This document shows, in pieces, positions 8,543 to 18,942 of a DNA stretch of 64,000 bases. Position 1 is the first letter of the stretch. The number at the start of each line of letters is the position of its first letter. The translations under genes and the position numbers were made by a program. Below the pieces are notes generated by a model. That model made no database searches. It was not told the DNA's origin and saw only the letters and a list, made by a program, of their open reading frames with translations. Source of the DNA: Alsobacter soli (GTDB lineage: Bacteria > Pseudomonadota > Alphaproteobacteria > Rhizobiales > Beijerinckiaceae); the NCBI RefSeq assembly GCF_003004785.1, contig NZ_PVZS01000006.1, positions 62,001-126,000 on the forward strand, in the 5' to 3' direction.

Positions 8543-10030
8543 ATGACCCGTCGTGACCACGCCGAATTCGACGCCTCCGGCGCCGCCCTGTTCGACCCCG
8601 AGGCCGACCGTCTGCACGAGGAGTGCGGCGTCTTCGGCATCTACGGGCACCCGGACGCCGCAGCCATCACGGCGCTGGGCCTGCACGCCCTCCAGCATCG
8701 CGGCCAAGAGGCCGCCGGCATCGTCTCCTTCGACGGCAAGCGCTTCCATTCCGAGCGCGCCCTGGGCCTCGTCGGCGACACCTTCTCGGACCTCGCCACC
8801 ATCGAGCGCCTGCAGGGCGCCTGCGCCATCGGCCACGTCCGATACGCCACCACGGGCGCGACGATCCTGCGCAACGTGCAGCCGCTCTTCGCGGAGCTCG
8901 CCAGCGGCGGCTTCGCCGTCGCCCATAACGGCAATCTTACCAACGGGCTGACGCTGCGCCGCCAGCTCGTGCGCGACGGCGCGATCTGCCAGTCCACCTC
9001 GGACACCGAGGTGATCCTCCACCTCGTCGCCCGCAGCCGCAAGGCGCGCTTCATGGAGCGCTTCGTCGATGCGCTTTATCAGCTCGAGGGCGCCTACGCC
9101 CTCGTGGCGATGACCAACAAGAAGCTGATCGGCGCCCGCGACCCGCTCGGCATCCGCCCGCTCGTGCTGGGCGACCTGGACGGCCGGCCGATCTTCGCCT
9201 CCGAGACCTGTGCGCTCGACATCATCGGCGCGAAGTTCGTCCGCGACGTGGAGAACGGCGAGGTGATCGTCGCCTCGGAGGACGGCATCGAGTCGTTCAA
9301 GCCATTCAAGGCGGTTCCGGCCCGGCCCTGCATCTTCGAGTACATCTACTTCTCGCGGCCCGACTCCGTCGTCCACGGCAAGCCCGTCTACGATGTGCGC
9401 AAGCGCATGGGCGCGGAACTGGCCTCCGAGTCCCCCGTCGAGGCGGACGTCGTCATCCCGGTGCCGGATTCCGGCGTGCCCGCTGCGCTCGGCTACGCCC
9501 AGGCGTCGGGCATCCCCTACGAGCTCGGCATTATCCGCAACCACTATGTGGGCCGCACCTTCATCCAGCCCACCCAGTCGGTGCGCGAACTCGGCGTGCG
9601 CATGAAGCACTCCGCCAACCGCTCCGTGGTGGACGGCAAGCGCATCGTGCTCATCGACGACTCGATCGTGCGCGGCACGACCTCGGTGAAAATCGTCCAG
9701 ATGATGCGCGACGCCGGCGCGAAGGAGGTGCATTTCCGCATCTCCAGCCCGCCCATCACGCACCCGGACTACTACGGCATCGACACGCCCGAGCGCGAGA
9801 AGCTGCTCGCCGCCACCCACACGCTGGAGGAGATGCGCCAGTACATCGGCTGCGACTCCCTGGCCTTCCTGTCGGTAAACGGCATCTATCGCGCCATGGG
9901 CGAGACCAGCCGCAACGACGCCTGCCCGCAGTTCACGGACCACTGCTTCACCGGCGACTACCCGACCCCGGTCACCGACCTGGTCGGGGAAGGCCCGAAG
10001 CAGGTCCCCATCCTCGCCGAAGTCGGATGA
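8543..10030 (+). CDS. purF: Amidophosphoribosyltransferase
   Basis: A 495-residue enzyme for the first committed step of purine synthesis (PRPP + Gln to phosphoribosylamine). The Ntn-type glutaminase nucleophile is the Cys of EECGVFGI (residue 28), so a 27-residue propeptide would be removed. Other glutaminase motifs are LQHRGQEAAGI and GHVRYATTG. The C-terminal phosphoribosyltransferase domain has VLIDDSIVRGTTS. In-frame ATGs exist at 8471, 8483, 8531 and 8543; only 8543 has a good ribosome site (GAGGA, five bases away). The SDR gene follows eight bases after the stop. Confidence 0.95.
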   Translation: MTRRDHAEFDASGAALFDPEADRLHEECGVFGIYGHPDAAAITALGLHALQHRGQEAAGIVSFDGKRFHSERALGLVGDTFSDLATIERLQGACAIGHVRYATTGATILRNVQPLFAELASGGFAVAHNGNLTNGLTLRRQLVRDGAICQSTSDTEVILHLVARSRKARFMERFVDALYQLEGAYALVAMTNKKLIGARDPLGIRPLVLGDLDGRPIFASETCALDIIGAKFVRDVENGEVIVASEDGIESFKPFKAVPARPCIFEYIYFSRPDSVVHGKPVYDVRKRMGAELASESPVEADVVIPVPDSGVPAALGYAQASGIPYELGIIRNHYVGRTFIQPTQSVRELGVRMKHSANRSVVDGKRIVLIDDSIVRGTTSVKIVQMMRDAGAKEVHFRISSPPITHPDYYGIDTPEREKLLAATHTLEEMRQYIGCDSLAFLSVNGIYRAMGETSRNDACPQFTDHCFTGDYPTPVTDLVGEGPKQVPILAEVG

Positions 10031-10038
10031 TCCCCTGA

Positions 10039-10779
10039 ATGTCCAAGCCCCTTGAAAACCGCATCGCGCTCGTGACGGGCGCGTCGCGCGGCATCGGCCG
10101 CGCGGCCGCCCTCGCCTTCGCCAAGGCCGGCGCCCACGTCGTCGCCGTTGCGCGCACGCAAGGGGCGCTGGAGGAGCTGGACGACGAGATCCGGGAGCTC
10201 GGCGGCGCGGCAACGCTCGTGCCGGTGGACATCAAGGACTTCCCGGCCCTTGACCGCCTGGGCGCCGCCATCCACGAGCGCTGGGGCAAGCTCGACATTT
10301 TCCTCGGCAACGCCGGCGTGCTCGGCCCGCTGACGCCGCTCGGCCACGTGGAGCCCAAGGACTGGGACAACGTGCTCGCCGTGAACGTCACGGCCAACTG
10401 GCGCCTCGTCCGCTCGCTCGACCCGCTGCTGCGCGCCTCGGACGCCGGCCGCGCCATCCTGATCTCGTCGGGCGCCTCGTGGAAGCGCACGGCCTATTGG
10501 GGCCCCTACTCCGTCTCCAAGGCCGCCGTGGACGCGCTTGGCTGCACCTACGCCGCCGAGACCGCGACCACGCCGATCAAGGTCATGATGGTGAACCCCG
10601 GGCCCCTGCGCACCCGCATGCGCGAGACCGCCATGCCGGGCGAGGACCCGATGTCGCTGCAGACGCCCGACGACCTCGCGCCCCACCTGGTCGAGATGGC
10701 GTCCCCTGCCTGGGCCGAGACGGGCAAGCTCTTCGATTTTCCCACGCGCTCGGTGAAGAGCTTCCAGTTCCCGGGATAA
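10039..10779 (+). CDS. Short-chain dehydrogenase/reductase
   Basis: A 246-residue classical SDR. It has the cofactor motif TGASRGIGR (about 14-22), GNAGVLG in the NNAG position and the catalytic pair in YSVSK with the upstream Ser in LISSGAS. It is an oxidoreductase using NAD(P)H on an unknown alcohol or carbonyl substrate. It is translationally close to purF, and this purF-SDR pairing recurs in Rhizobiales, but no purine role follows from that. Confidence 0.92.
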   Translation: MSKPLENRIALVTGASRGIGRAAALAFAKAGAHVVAVARTQGALEELDDEIRELGGAATLVPVDIKDFPALDRLGAAIHERWGKLDIFLGNAGVLGPLTPLGHVEPKDWDNVLAVNVTANWRLVRSLDPLLRASDAGRAILISSGASWKRTAYWGPYSVSKAAVDALGCTYAAETATTPIKVMMVNPGPLRTRMRETAMPGEDPMSLQTPDDLAPHLVEMASPAWAETGKLFDFPTRSVKSFQFPG

Positions 10780-10787
10780 ACGCGGCT

Positions 10788-10903
10788 GTCATCCCCAGCG
10801 GCCTGCGAAGCTGGCGGGGAAGTGGATCCACGAGACCGGGTTCCAGGCTGCCCCTGGATCCCCTTTCCCCTCGGCTTACGCCGCTCCGGCCGGGGATGAC
10901 GGC
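10788..10903. repeat. Dispersed intergenic repeat, family B copy 1
   Basis: The element begins GTCATCCCC and ends with its inverted counterpart GGGGATGAC. The right half reads GATCCC, CTTTCCCCTCGG, then CGCCGCTCCGGCCGGGGATG, nearly identical to the element at 18821-18933. It fills the gap between the SDR and the convergent VOC gene. Confidence 0.8.
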
Positions 10904-10917
10904 AGGCTGTGCGACCG

Positions 10918-11787
10918 CTAGCCCGCCGCCCGCTCCACGAAGCTGATCACGGCGCCGAACGCCGCCTCGGGCGGCAGGACAATCGACTTGCCGATCATGC
11001 AGTGCGGCAAGCGCGCGGCGCGGATGCGGATGGCGAGGTCGTCGAGGCTCTTCACCGCCACCGTGTAGCCGACGAGCCGCGCGGGCTCCTCGTCAAGATG
11101 CACGCCGGTGTGGAAGGCGAAAGCCGCCCCCGTCATCACCTCGATGCGCCCGCGCGGCAGGCGCACCGTGATCCCGGCCGAGGTGGAACCCATGTCGTGC
11201 TGGCCGGTGAAGGCGTAGAAGAACTCCGCATGCGCGGCGGGGTTCTCGGCGATCATGGTCACGGCCTCCACGCCGATCGCGCCGTTGGCGTGCTGCTGGA
11301 AGGCCGGGTTCCAGAAGTTCTGCGGCTCGTGCTGCTGGCAGACGAAGAACCCCGCCTCCGGCGCCAGCTCGTCCCGCGCGAAGGCGAGGCTGAAAGCGAC
11401 CCGCACCGGCGATCCGTCAGGCTTCTTCGCCTGCCGCTCGAAAAAGAACGGCTCGTAGCCGCCAATTCCCGAAATCGCAAAGGCCGCCCGATCCGCCTCG
11501 GCGCCTTTCGATTCCAGCACCAGCATGGCGACGCCCTCGCCGCGCTGCAGGCTGTCGCGCACGAAGGCGCCGAAGGAGAACCGCCCGCGCCCGTGCGGCT
11601 CGATAGCCGTCGCCTCCCCGACCGTAATCAGCTCAAGGAACACACCCGGGAACTGCACGATGCGGTTCTCCGTGCCCCAGGGATGCCGATTGCGGGCGCC
11701 CACCGTGAAGCCGAGCGCCTCATACAGGCGCCCCGCCGCGTCGAGGTCGCGTACAGGAAGGACGAGATGGTCGAGGCCGCGAGGCAT
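10918..11787 (-). CDS. VOC family protein (two-module, Glyoxalase_3-like)
   Basis: A 289-residue protein with two vicinal-oxygen-chelate modules. The first starts at PRGLDHLVLPVRDLDAAGRLYEALGF, the second near GAIGVEAVTMIAENPAAHAEFFYAFTG; both resemble dioxygenase or lyase folds. The second module carries FHTGVHLDEEPARLVGY. Substrate unknown. An upstream ATG at 11805 would add six residues; neither start has a strong ribosome site, and I use the one nearest the domain. It is a single gene, convergent with the SDR and downstream of pyrG on the other strand. Confidence 0.85.
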   Translation of the reverse strand: MPRGLDHLVLPVRDLDAAGRLYEALGFTVGARNRHPWGTENRIVQFPGVFLELITVGEATAIEPHGRGRFSFGAFVRDSLQRGEGVAMLVLESKGAEADRAAFAISGIGGYEPFFFERQAKKPDGSPVRVAFSLAFARDELAPEAGFFVCQQHEPQNFWNPAFQQHANGAIGVEAVTMIAENPAAHAEFFYAFTGQHDMGSTSAGITVRLPRGRIEVMTGAAFAFHTGVHLDEEPARLVGYTVAVKSLDDLAIRIRAARLPHCMIGKSIVLPPEAAFGAVISFVERAAG

Positions 11788-11861
11788 GGGGGAGCACCGG
11801 TTCATGATGACTGGCCGAGCTTACTCCGATCGGCCGCGATGAGCAGCCGGATCGGCTGGGC

Positions 11862-13502
<1,641 letters not shown>

Positions 13503-13630
13503 CTACTCCGTCGCCGCCGATTCGCAGAGGGGCGGCTGCGGCCCGTTTGGGCCTCTCCACAAGGTTCAACCCGGCGCCCCTTACGGGAAACCGGCGCTCG
13601 GTTCGGGAGGGCTGAGCCCTCGGGGATCGT

Positions 13631-13660
13631 CAAAGAGAGAGGGCCGGTCGCCCGGCCCTC
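13631..13660 (-). terminator. Intrinsic terminator after secG
   Basis: Read on the minus strand, GAGGGCCGG pairs with CCGGCCCTC around a GCGA loop and is followed by TCTCTTTG. It lies 11 bases after the secG stop, ahead of pyrG. Confidence 0.8.
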
Positions 13661-13671
13661 GTTCCGTCTCG

Positions 13672-14100
13672 TTACTGCTGGGGCGCGGGGGCCGGCGCGG
13701 CGGGGGCCGCCGGAGCCGGCGCCGCGGGCGCAGGCGCGGCCGGAGCCGCGGGCGTCTGCTGGTTCTGCAGTCGGTTGAGCTGGTCGAGCACGCCGCCCGA
13801 GGGAGCCTGCGCCGGAGCGGCCGGGGCGCCGGCGGGCGCGTTCGTGTCGAGGATCGACTTCGGCGCGCGGTTCGCGCCGGCGAGAATCGCCAGGATCATG
13901 CTGGTGGCGAAGAAGATCGCCGCCAGGATCGCGGTGGCGCGGGTCAGCGCGTTCGCCTGGCCGCGGCCGGTCAGGAAGCCGGAAACGCCGCCGCCGCCCG
14001 AAAGGCCGCCCAGCGCGCCGCCCTCGGAGCGCTGGAGGAGGATGACGCCCACGAGCGCGAGCACCACGATCAGGTGGAGGACGATCAGAACCTGCTGCAT
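13672..14100 (-). CDS. secG: Preprotein translocase subunit SecG
   Basis: A 142-residue inner-membrane protein that assists SecYE in protein export. It has helix 1 (MQQVLIVLHLIVVLALVGVI), the cytosolic loop LLQRSEGGALGG with the Gly-rich segment characteristic of SecG, and helix 2 (TAILAAIFFATSMILAILA). The second half is a long Ala/Pro-rich repeat tail (APAAP units), far beyond the 75-110-residue norm but often seen in alphaproteobacteria. The start is ATG at 14100, next to helix 1. Confidence 0.94.
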   Translation of the reverse strand: MQQVLIVLHLIVVLALVGVILLQRSEGGALGGLSGGGGVSGFLTGRGQANALTRATAILAAIFFATSMILAILAGANRAPKSILDTNAPAGAPAAPAQAPSGGVLDQLNRLQNQQTPAAPAAPAPAAPAPAAPAAPAPAPQQ

Positions 14101-14277
14101 GGGTCCTTCCGGGCCGAAGCCGTGTTCAAGCCAAAAGGCCGGGGGCATCGCCATCGCGAGAAGGCGGTCCCGGCCGAACTGTCGCCGGGCGTTTAGCACG
14201 CCCGCGACACAGGCGCCAAGATGGGGAGAGCTACAGCCGAGGACAATGGGCCAGCGCAGACATGTTTGCCGCGCGTG

Positions 14278-14394
14278 CCCCCTCACCAGCCCTCTCCTCG
14301 TGACGGGGAGAAGGGGGTCTGTCGCGCATCCGCCGCCTCGCAAGCCCTTCGCCCTGGAACGGGGAGAAGGTGGCGCGCAGCGCCGGATGAGGGG
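14278..14394. repeat. Dispersed intergenic repeat, family C (CCCTCAC / GATGAGGGG type)
   Basis: The gap between tpiA and secG (14101-14421, about 320 bases) holds no gene. It contains a left part CCCTCACC..CTCTCCTCGTGACGGGGAG and a right part CCTTCGCCCTGGAACGGGGA, then GAAGGTGGCGCGCAGCGCCG and GATGAGGGG. The right part is the widespread Rhizobiales element whose consensus ends in GGCGC..GCCGGATGAGGGG. The two halves share GACGGGGAGAAGG-like cores. Only one copy is in the window. Confidence 0.65.
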
Positions 14395-14421
14395 CAGACT
14401 TTCGAAGCGACGCCGGTCGCC

Positions 14422-15189
14422 TCACCGATACGCCGCGGCGATTCCCATGAAGTCCGCCGCCTTCAGGCTGGCGCCGCCCACCAGGGCGCCGTCCACGTCC
14501 GGCACGGCCATCAGTTCCGCAGCGTTGGAGGGCTTCACCGAGCCGCCGTAGAGGATGCGCACCAGCGGCGCCTCGTCCTTGCCGACGATCTTGCGCAGCT
14601 CGGCGCGGATCATGGCGTGGACCTCCTCGACATCCTTCGCCGTGGGCGTCAGGCCGGCGCCAATGGCCCAGACGGGCTCGTAGGCCACCACAAGGTTCGC
14701 CGCCGTGGCGCCGTCGGGAATGGAGCCGCGCAGCTGCTTCTTGACCACGGCCAGCGTGCGCCCGACCTCCCGCTCGTCCTTGGTCTCGCCTACGCACACG
14801 ATGGCGGTGAGCCCCGCCCGCCAGGCCGCCTGGGCCTTGGCGTTCACGACGGCGTCGCTCTCCTTGTGGTCTGTCCGCCGCTCCGAATGGCCCACGATCA
14901 CATAGCTTGCGCCGGCGTCCGACAGCATCTCGGCCGAGACGTCGCCCGTGTGCGCGCCGCTCTCCTTGGCGTGGCAATCCTGCCCCCCAACGGCGATGCG
15001 CGTGCCAATGGCGGCCGCCGCGGCCGGGTACACAAGGGGGAACGGCGGGCAAATCAGCAGGTCGATCTTGCGCTTGAGCGCCGGGTCGAACTCCGCGCCC
15101 ATGGCGGCGATCTCCTTGAGCGCGCTCTTGAGGCCGTTCATCTTCCAGTTGCCGGCCACGAGGGGGCGCGGGCGCGCGGACGCGGTCAT
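14422..15189 (-). CDS. tpiA: Triosephosphate isomerase
   Basis: A 255-residue (beta-alpha)8 barrel enzyme interconverting DHAP and glyceraldehyde-3-phosphate. Catalytic residues are visible: Lys in GNWKMNG, His in VIVGHSERR, Glu in [10 protein letters not shown]; the phosphate-binding loop is YGGSVKP. The start is ATG at 15189 with AGGGAGA eight bases upstream. It is divergent from ppiD, sharing a 190-base upstream region. Confidence 0.97.
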   Translation of the reverse strand: MTASARPRPLVAGNWKMNGLKSALKEIAAMGAEFDPALKRKIDLLICPPFPLVYPAAAAAIGTRIAVGGQDCHAKESGAHTGDVSAEMLSDAGASYVIVGHSERRTDHKESDAVVNAKAQAAWRAGLTAIVCVGETKDEREVGRTLAVVKKQLRGSIPDGATAANLVVAYEPVWAIGAGLTPTAKDVEEVHAMIRAELRKIVGKDEAPLVRILYGGSVKPSNAAELMAVPDVDGALVGGASLKAADFMGIAAAYR

Positions 15190-15379
15190 TGTGTTCTCCC
15201 TGATCGAAACCCATGCGCCGGATACCAGAAGCGGCGCGGCGCAGAAAGCGCTGCGAAAGGAGACCGGCCGCGCCGGCCCGGGGTCCAAAAGGCTCGCGTC
15301 CGGGCCCCGTCTGGACTATGAAGCCGCGTTCGCCGCGTGCGCGGCGCCCGATGATGGATGCTGAAGGAGTCGTCGCCCC

Positions 15380-17281
15380 ATGATGGCAGGAATGCGCAAG
15401 GCCGGACAAAGCTGGCTCGGACGCATCGTCGTGGCCGTGCTGTTCGGCTTCCTGATCCTCAGCTTCGGCATCTGGGGCATCGGCGACATGATCCGCAACA
15501 TGGGCCACACCAACGTGGCCTATGTGGGCTCGACGGAGATCTCGGCGCTCTCCTACCGCGACGCCTACCAGAACGAGCTGCAGCAGCTCTCGCGCCGCTT
15601 CCGCCGGGCCATCAGCAACGACGAGGCCCGCGCCGCGGGCCTGGACCGCCAGGTCCTGTCCAAGATGATGACCGAGGCCGCGCTCGACGATCGCGTGAAG
15701 GCCTACGGCCTCGCCATTTCCGACGCGACCATCGCCAAGTCGATCTTCGCCGACCCCAACTTCAAGGGCGCCAACGGCCAGTTCGACCGCAACCTGTTCA
15801 ACGAAGCCATCCGCAACCAGGGCTTCAACGAGCAGGGCTTCGTGCGCGCCCAGCGCAACGTCTACCTGCGCCAGCAGCTCGCCGACACTGTCGGCGGCGG
15901 CGTCACCGTGCCGGGCGTGCTGCGGGAGGCGGTGCACCGCTACCAGAGCGAGACGCGGGCCATCAGCTATGTGACGATCGGCGCCGACAAGGTGGGCGAC
16001 ATCCCGGCCCCGGACCAGGCGGCCCTGCAGTCCTTCTATGACCAGCAGAAGGCCGCGTTCCGCGCTCCGGAATATCGCAAGGTCACCGTGATGACCCTGA
16101 GCCCTGCCGACGTGGCGAAGCCCGACCAGGTGTCGGACGCCGAGGCCCAGGCCTTCTACGACCGCAACAAGGCGCGCTTCGGCCAGCCCGAGAAGCGCGC
16201 CGTGCAGCAGATGGTGTTCCCCAGCATGGAGGAGGCGAAGGCCGCCTCGGACCGGATCAAGGCCGGGACGAGCTTCCAGGCGATCGCCGAGGAGCGGAAG
16301 ATTCCCGCCCAGGACCTGGACCTCGGCCTGGTCACCCGCGAGGCCATCATCGACCCGAAGGTGGCGGAGGCAGCGTTCTCCCTGGCCGCCAATGGGACGA
16401 GCGAACCCGTCGAAGGCCGTTTCGGCGCCGTCATCGTCCATGTCGGCGAAGTGCAGCCCGAGCAGGTGAAGCCCTTCACGGAGGTTGCCGGCGAGATCAA
16501 AAGCGAGATCGCCCGCAGCAAGTCGCGTGACGATATCCAGGACGTTCATGACAAGATCGAGGACCAGCGCGCCTCCGCGAAGCCGCTGGCCGACATCGCC
16601 AAGGACGTGAAGCTCCAGGCCCGGCAGGTCGAGGTCGACCGCGCCGGACGCGGCAAGGACGGGAAGCCGGTGGAGCTGGCCGACAGGGACGCCGTGCTGA
16701 AGGCCGTCTTCGCCTCCGACGTCGGCGTCGACAACGAGGCCGTGTCGACCCGCGACGGCGGCTATGTCTGGTTCGAGATCAACGGCATCGAGGCGTCGCG
16801 CGAGCGCAAGCTCGACGAGGTGAAGCCCGAGGTCGAGGCGGCCTGGAAGGCCGACGAGATCGCCAACCGGGTGGCCGCCAAGGCGTCCGAGGCGGTCAAG
16901 AAGATCAACGACGGCGCCACCCTGGAAAGCGTCGCCGGCGAGCTGGGCGAGCAGGTCCAGTCCGCCAAGGACATCAAGCGCCAGGGCGCCGCCGGCCCCC
17001 TGTCCGCCGCGGCCGTGGCGCAGGTCTTCTCCACGCATGTGGGCAAGTCCGCGAGCGCCCTGGGCTCGAGCGCCCAGCAGCGGCTCGTCGTCCGCGTGGA
17101 CTCCGCCGAAGTCCCGCCGTTGATCCCGACACAGCAGTCGGTGGCGCAGCTCGACGAGCAGATTCGCCTCGCGCTCGGAGACGACATGCTGAACATCTAC
17201 GTGCAGCAGGTTCAGAAGCAGATCGGCTCGGGCGTGAACGAGGCCGCCATGCGTCAGGCGCTGGGCGGCGGACAGTTCTGA
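15380..17281 (+). CDS. PpiD-like periplasmic peptidyl-prolyl isomerase/foldase
   Basis: A 633-residue membrane-anchored chaperone. It has a short cytosolic N-terminus, one transmembrane helix (about residues 15-35, IVVAVLFGFLILSFGIWGIG) and a SurA-type N-terminal chaperone region (about 45-200). A parvulin-like PPIase domain follows (about 240-370; it begins YRKVTVMTLSPADV and contains KRAVQQMVFPSMEEA). A C-terminal SurA-like part closes it. It helps outer-membrane and periplasmic proteins leaving SecYEG to fold, which suits its position beside secG. AAGGAG lies ten bases before the ATG, and trpE starts seven bases after the stop. Confidence 0.9.
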   Translation: MMAGMRKAGQSWLGRIVVAVLFGFLILSFGIWGIGDMIRNMGHTNVAYVGSTEISALSYRDAYQNELQQLSRRFRRAISNDEARAAGLDRQVLSKMMTEAALDDRVKAYGLAISDATIAKSIFADPNFKGANGQFDRNLFNEAIRNQGFNEQGFVRAQRNVYLRQQLADTVGGGVTVPGVLREAVHRYQSETRAISYVTIGADKVGDIPAPDQAALQSFYDQQKAAFRAPEYRKVTVMTLSPADVAKPDQVSDAEAQAFYDRNKARFGQPEKRAVQQMVFPSMEEAKAASDRIKAGTSFQAIAEERKIPAQDLDLGLVTREAIIDPKVAEAAFSLAANGTSEPVEGRFGAVIVHVGEVQPEQVKPFTEVAGEIKSEIARSKSRDDIQDVHDKIEDQRASAKPLADIAKDVKLQARQVEVDRAGRGKDGKPVELADRDAVLKAVFASDVGVDNEAVSTRDGGYVWFEINGIEASRERKLDEVKPEVEAAWKADEIANRVAAKASEAVKKINDGATLESVAGELGEQVQSAKDIKRQGAAGPLSAAAVAQVFSTHVGKSASALGSSAQQRLVVRVDSAEVPPLIPTQQSVAQLDEQIRLALGDDMLNIYVQQVQKQIGSGVNEAAMRQALGGGQF

Positions 17282-17288
17282 GGACGCC

Positions 17289-18809
17289 ATGTCGCTCCTG
17301 CCCAGCTTCGACGACTTCACCCGCGTTTACGACGAGGGACGGGCGCAGATCCTGCGCGCCAACCTCGTGGGCGACCTTGAGACGCCGGTCTCTGCCTTCC
17401 TGAAGCTCAGCGACCGGCATCCCGGACCCCGTTTCCTGCTGGAGTCCGTCGAGGGCGGCGCCGTGCGCGGGCGCTACTCGATGATCGGCCTTTCGCCTGA
17501 TCTCGTCTGGCGCTGCTCGGGCCAGGTTTCGGAGATCAACCGCGTCGCCCTGGACGAACCGAAGGCATTCGAGCTGTGCACGGAGCCGCCGCTGGATGCG
17601 CTGCGTGGGCTGCTGGACGAGAGCGCGATTCCCTTCACGGCAGAGCTCCCGCCGATGGCGGCGGGCGTGTTCGGCTATCTCGGCTACGACATGGTCCGCC
17701 ACATGGAGCGCCTGGGCGAGCCGAACCCGGACGCGCTGGGCGTGCCCGACGCCGTGCTGGTGCGGCCGACCGTCATGGTGGTCTTCGACGCCGTTCGCGA
17801 CGAGATCTCGGTCCTGAGCCCGGTTCGCCCTCGTCCCGGCCAGACCGCCAAGGCGGCCTACGAGCTGGCCCGCGACCGGATCGACGAGGTAGTGGCCGCC
17901 CTGGAGGGCCCGCTGCCCACCTCGGCGCCCTTGGCGGACTCTCACCTTCTCGCCCAGGCGGGAACGTCGAACACCACGCCGGACGAATACAAGGCCATGG
18001 TCGACCGCGCGAAGGAGTACATCCGGGCCGGCGACATCTTCCAGGTGGTGCTGTCCCAGCGCTTCGAGGCGCCCTTCCCGCTTCCCGCGCTGTCTCTGTA
18101 TCGCGCGTTGCGCCGCGTGAACCCGGCGCCCTTCCTCTGCTACCTGGACTTCAACGCCTTCCAGATCGTGTGCTCGTCGCCCGAGATCCTGGTCCGCGCC
18201 CGCGAGGGCAAGGTCACCATCCGGCCGATCGCGGGCACGCGCCCGCGCGGGGCGACGCCCGCCCAGGACAAGGCCCTGGGCGAGGAACTGCTGGCCGACG
18301 AGAAGGAGCGGGCCGAGCATCTGATGCTGCTCGACCTTGGCCGCAACGACGTGGGCCGCGTGGCCGAGATCGGCACCGTGACGGTGACCGACAGCTTCTT
18401 CCTGGAGCGCTACAGCCAAGTGATGCACATCGTGTCCAACGTGGAGGGCGTGCTCTCGAAGGAGCACGACGCTCTCGACGCCCTGGTCGCCGGCTTCCCG
18501 GCCGGCACGGTCTCGGGCGCCCCGAAGGTGCGCGCGATGCAGATCATCGACGAATTGGAGAAGGACAAACGCGGCATCTACGCCGGCTGTATCGGCTATT
18601 TCGGCGCCAACGGCGAGATGGACACCTGCATCGTCCTGCGCACGGCCGTGGTGAAGGATGGCAAGATGTTCGTCCAGGCCGGCGCCGGGATCGTGTACGA
18701 CAGCAACCCCGATTCCGAGCAGCAGGAGTGCGTCAACAAGGCCAAGGCCCTGTTCCGAGCCGCAGAGGAAGCGGTCCGCTTCGCCAGCGCTTCAAGGCGG
18801 GGTCAGTAG
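17289..18809 (+). CDS. trpE: Anthranilate synthase component I
   Basis: A 506-residue chorismate-utilising enzyme making anthranilate with ammonia from TrpG. The C-terminal chorismate-binding domain has IFQVVLSQRFE, IAGTRPRG, the metal/active segment HLMLLDLGRNDVGRV and AGFPAGTVSGAPKVRAM. The N-terminal region holds the feedback-inhibition site (LLESVEGG near residue 53). No trpG fusion and no trpG-trpD-trpC follow; the convergent glmU comes next across a family B repeat. In many relatives trpE begins the trpEGDC series after ppiD. Confidence 0.96.
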   Translation: MSLLPSFDDFTRVYDEGRAQILRANLVGDLETPVSAFLKLSDRHPGPRFLLESVEGGAVRGRYSMIGLSPDLVWRCSGQVSEINRVALDEPKAFELCTEPPLDALRGLLDESAIPFTAELPPMAAGVFGYLGYDMVRHMERLGEPNPDALGVPDAVLVRPTVMVVFDAVRDEISVLSPVRPRPGQTAKAAYELARDRIDEVVAALEGPLPTSAPLADSHLLAQAGTSNTTPDEYKAMVDRAKEYIRAGDIFQVVLSQRFEAPFPLPALSLYRALRRVNPAPFLCYLDFNAFQIVCSSPEILVRAREGKVTIRPIAGTRPRGATPAQDKALGEELLADEKERAEHLMLLDLGRNDVGRVAEIGTVTVTDSFFLERYSQVMHIVSNVEGVLSKEHDALDALVAGFPAGTVSGAPKVRAMQIIDELEKDKRGIYAGCIGYFGANGEMDTCIVLRTAVVKDGKMFVQAGAGIVYDSNPDSEQQECVNKAKALFRAAEEAVRFASASRRGQ

Positions 18810-18820
18810 GACCTACGGTC

Positions 18821-18933
18821 CGTCATCCCCGGCGCATCGCCGGGAAGGAGATTCAGGAAGGAAGCGCGCTCTCAGGCGCCCCCCCGATCCCCTTCCCCTC
18901 CGCGGCTTCGCCGCTCCGGCCGGGGATGACGGC
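18821..18933. repeat. Dispersed intergenic repeat, family B copy 2
   Basis: CGTCATCCCCGGCGC opens the element and CGGGGATGACGGCG closes it. The right half (GATCCCCTTCCCCTC, then CTTCGCCGCTCCGGCCGGGG) matches the copy at 10788-10903. It occupies the whole gap between the convergent trpE and glmU. Confidence 0.8.
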
Positions 18934-18942
18934 GCCGCCGCC

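Noticed and set aside
14231-17320. A 1029-codon open frame on the minus strand
   Set aside because: It runs antisense through ppiD and over tpiA and secG flanks. Its product is low-complexity Gly/Arg/Leu/Asp sequence, which is expected in antisense of GC-rich genes, and the plus-strand genes have clear domains.
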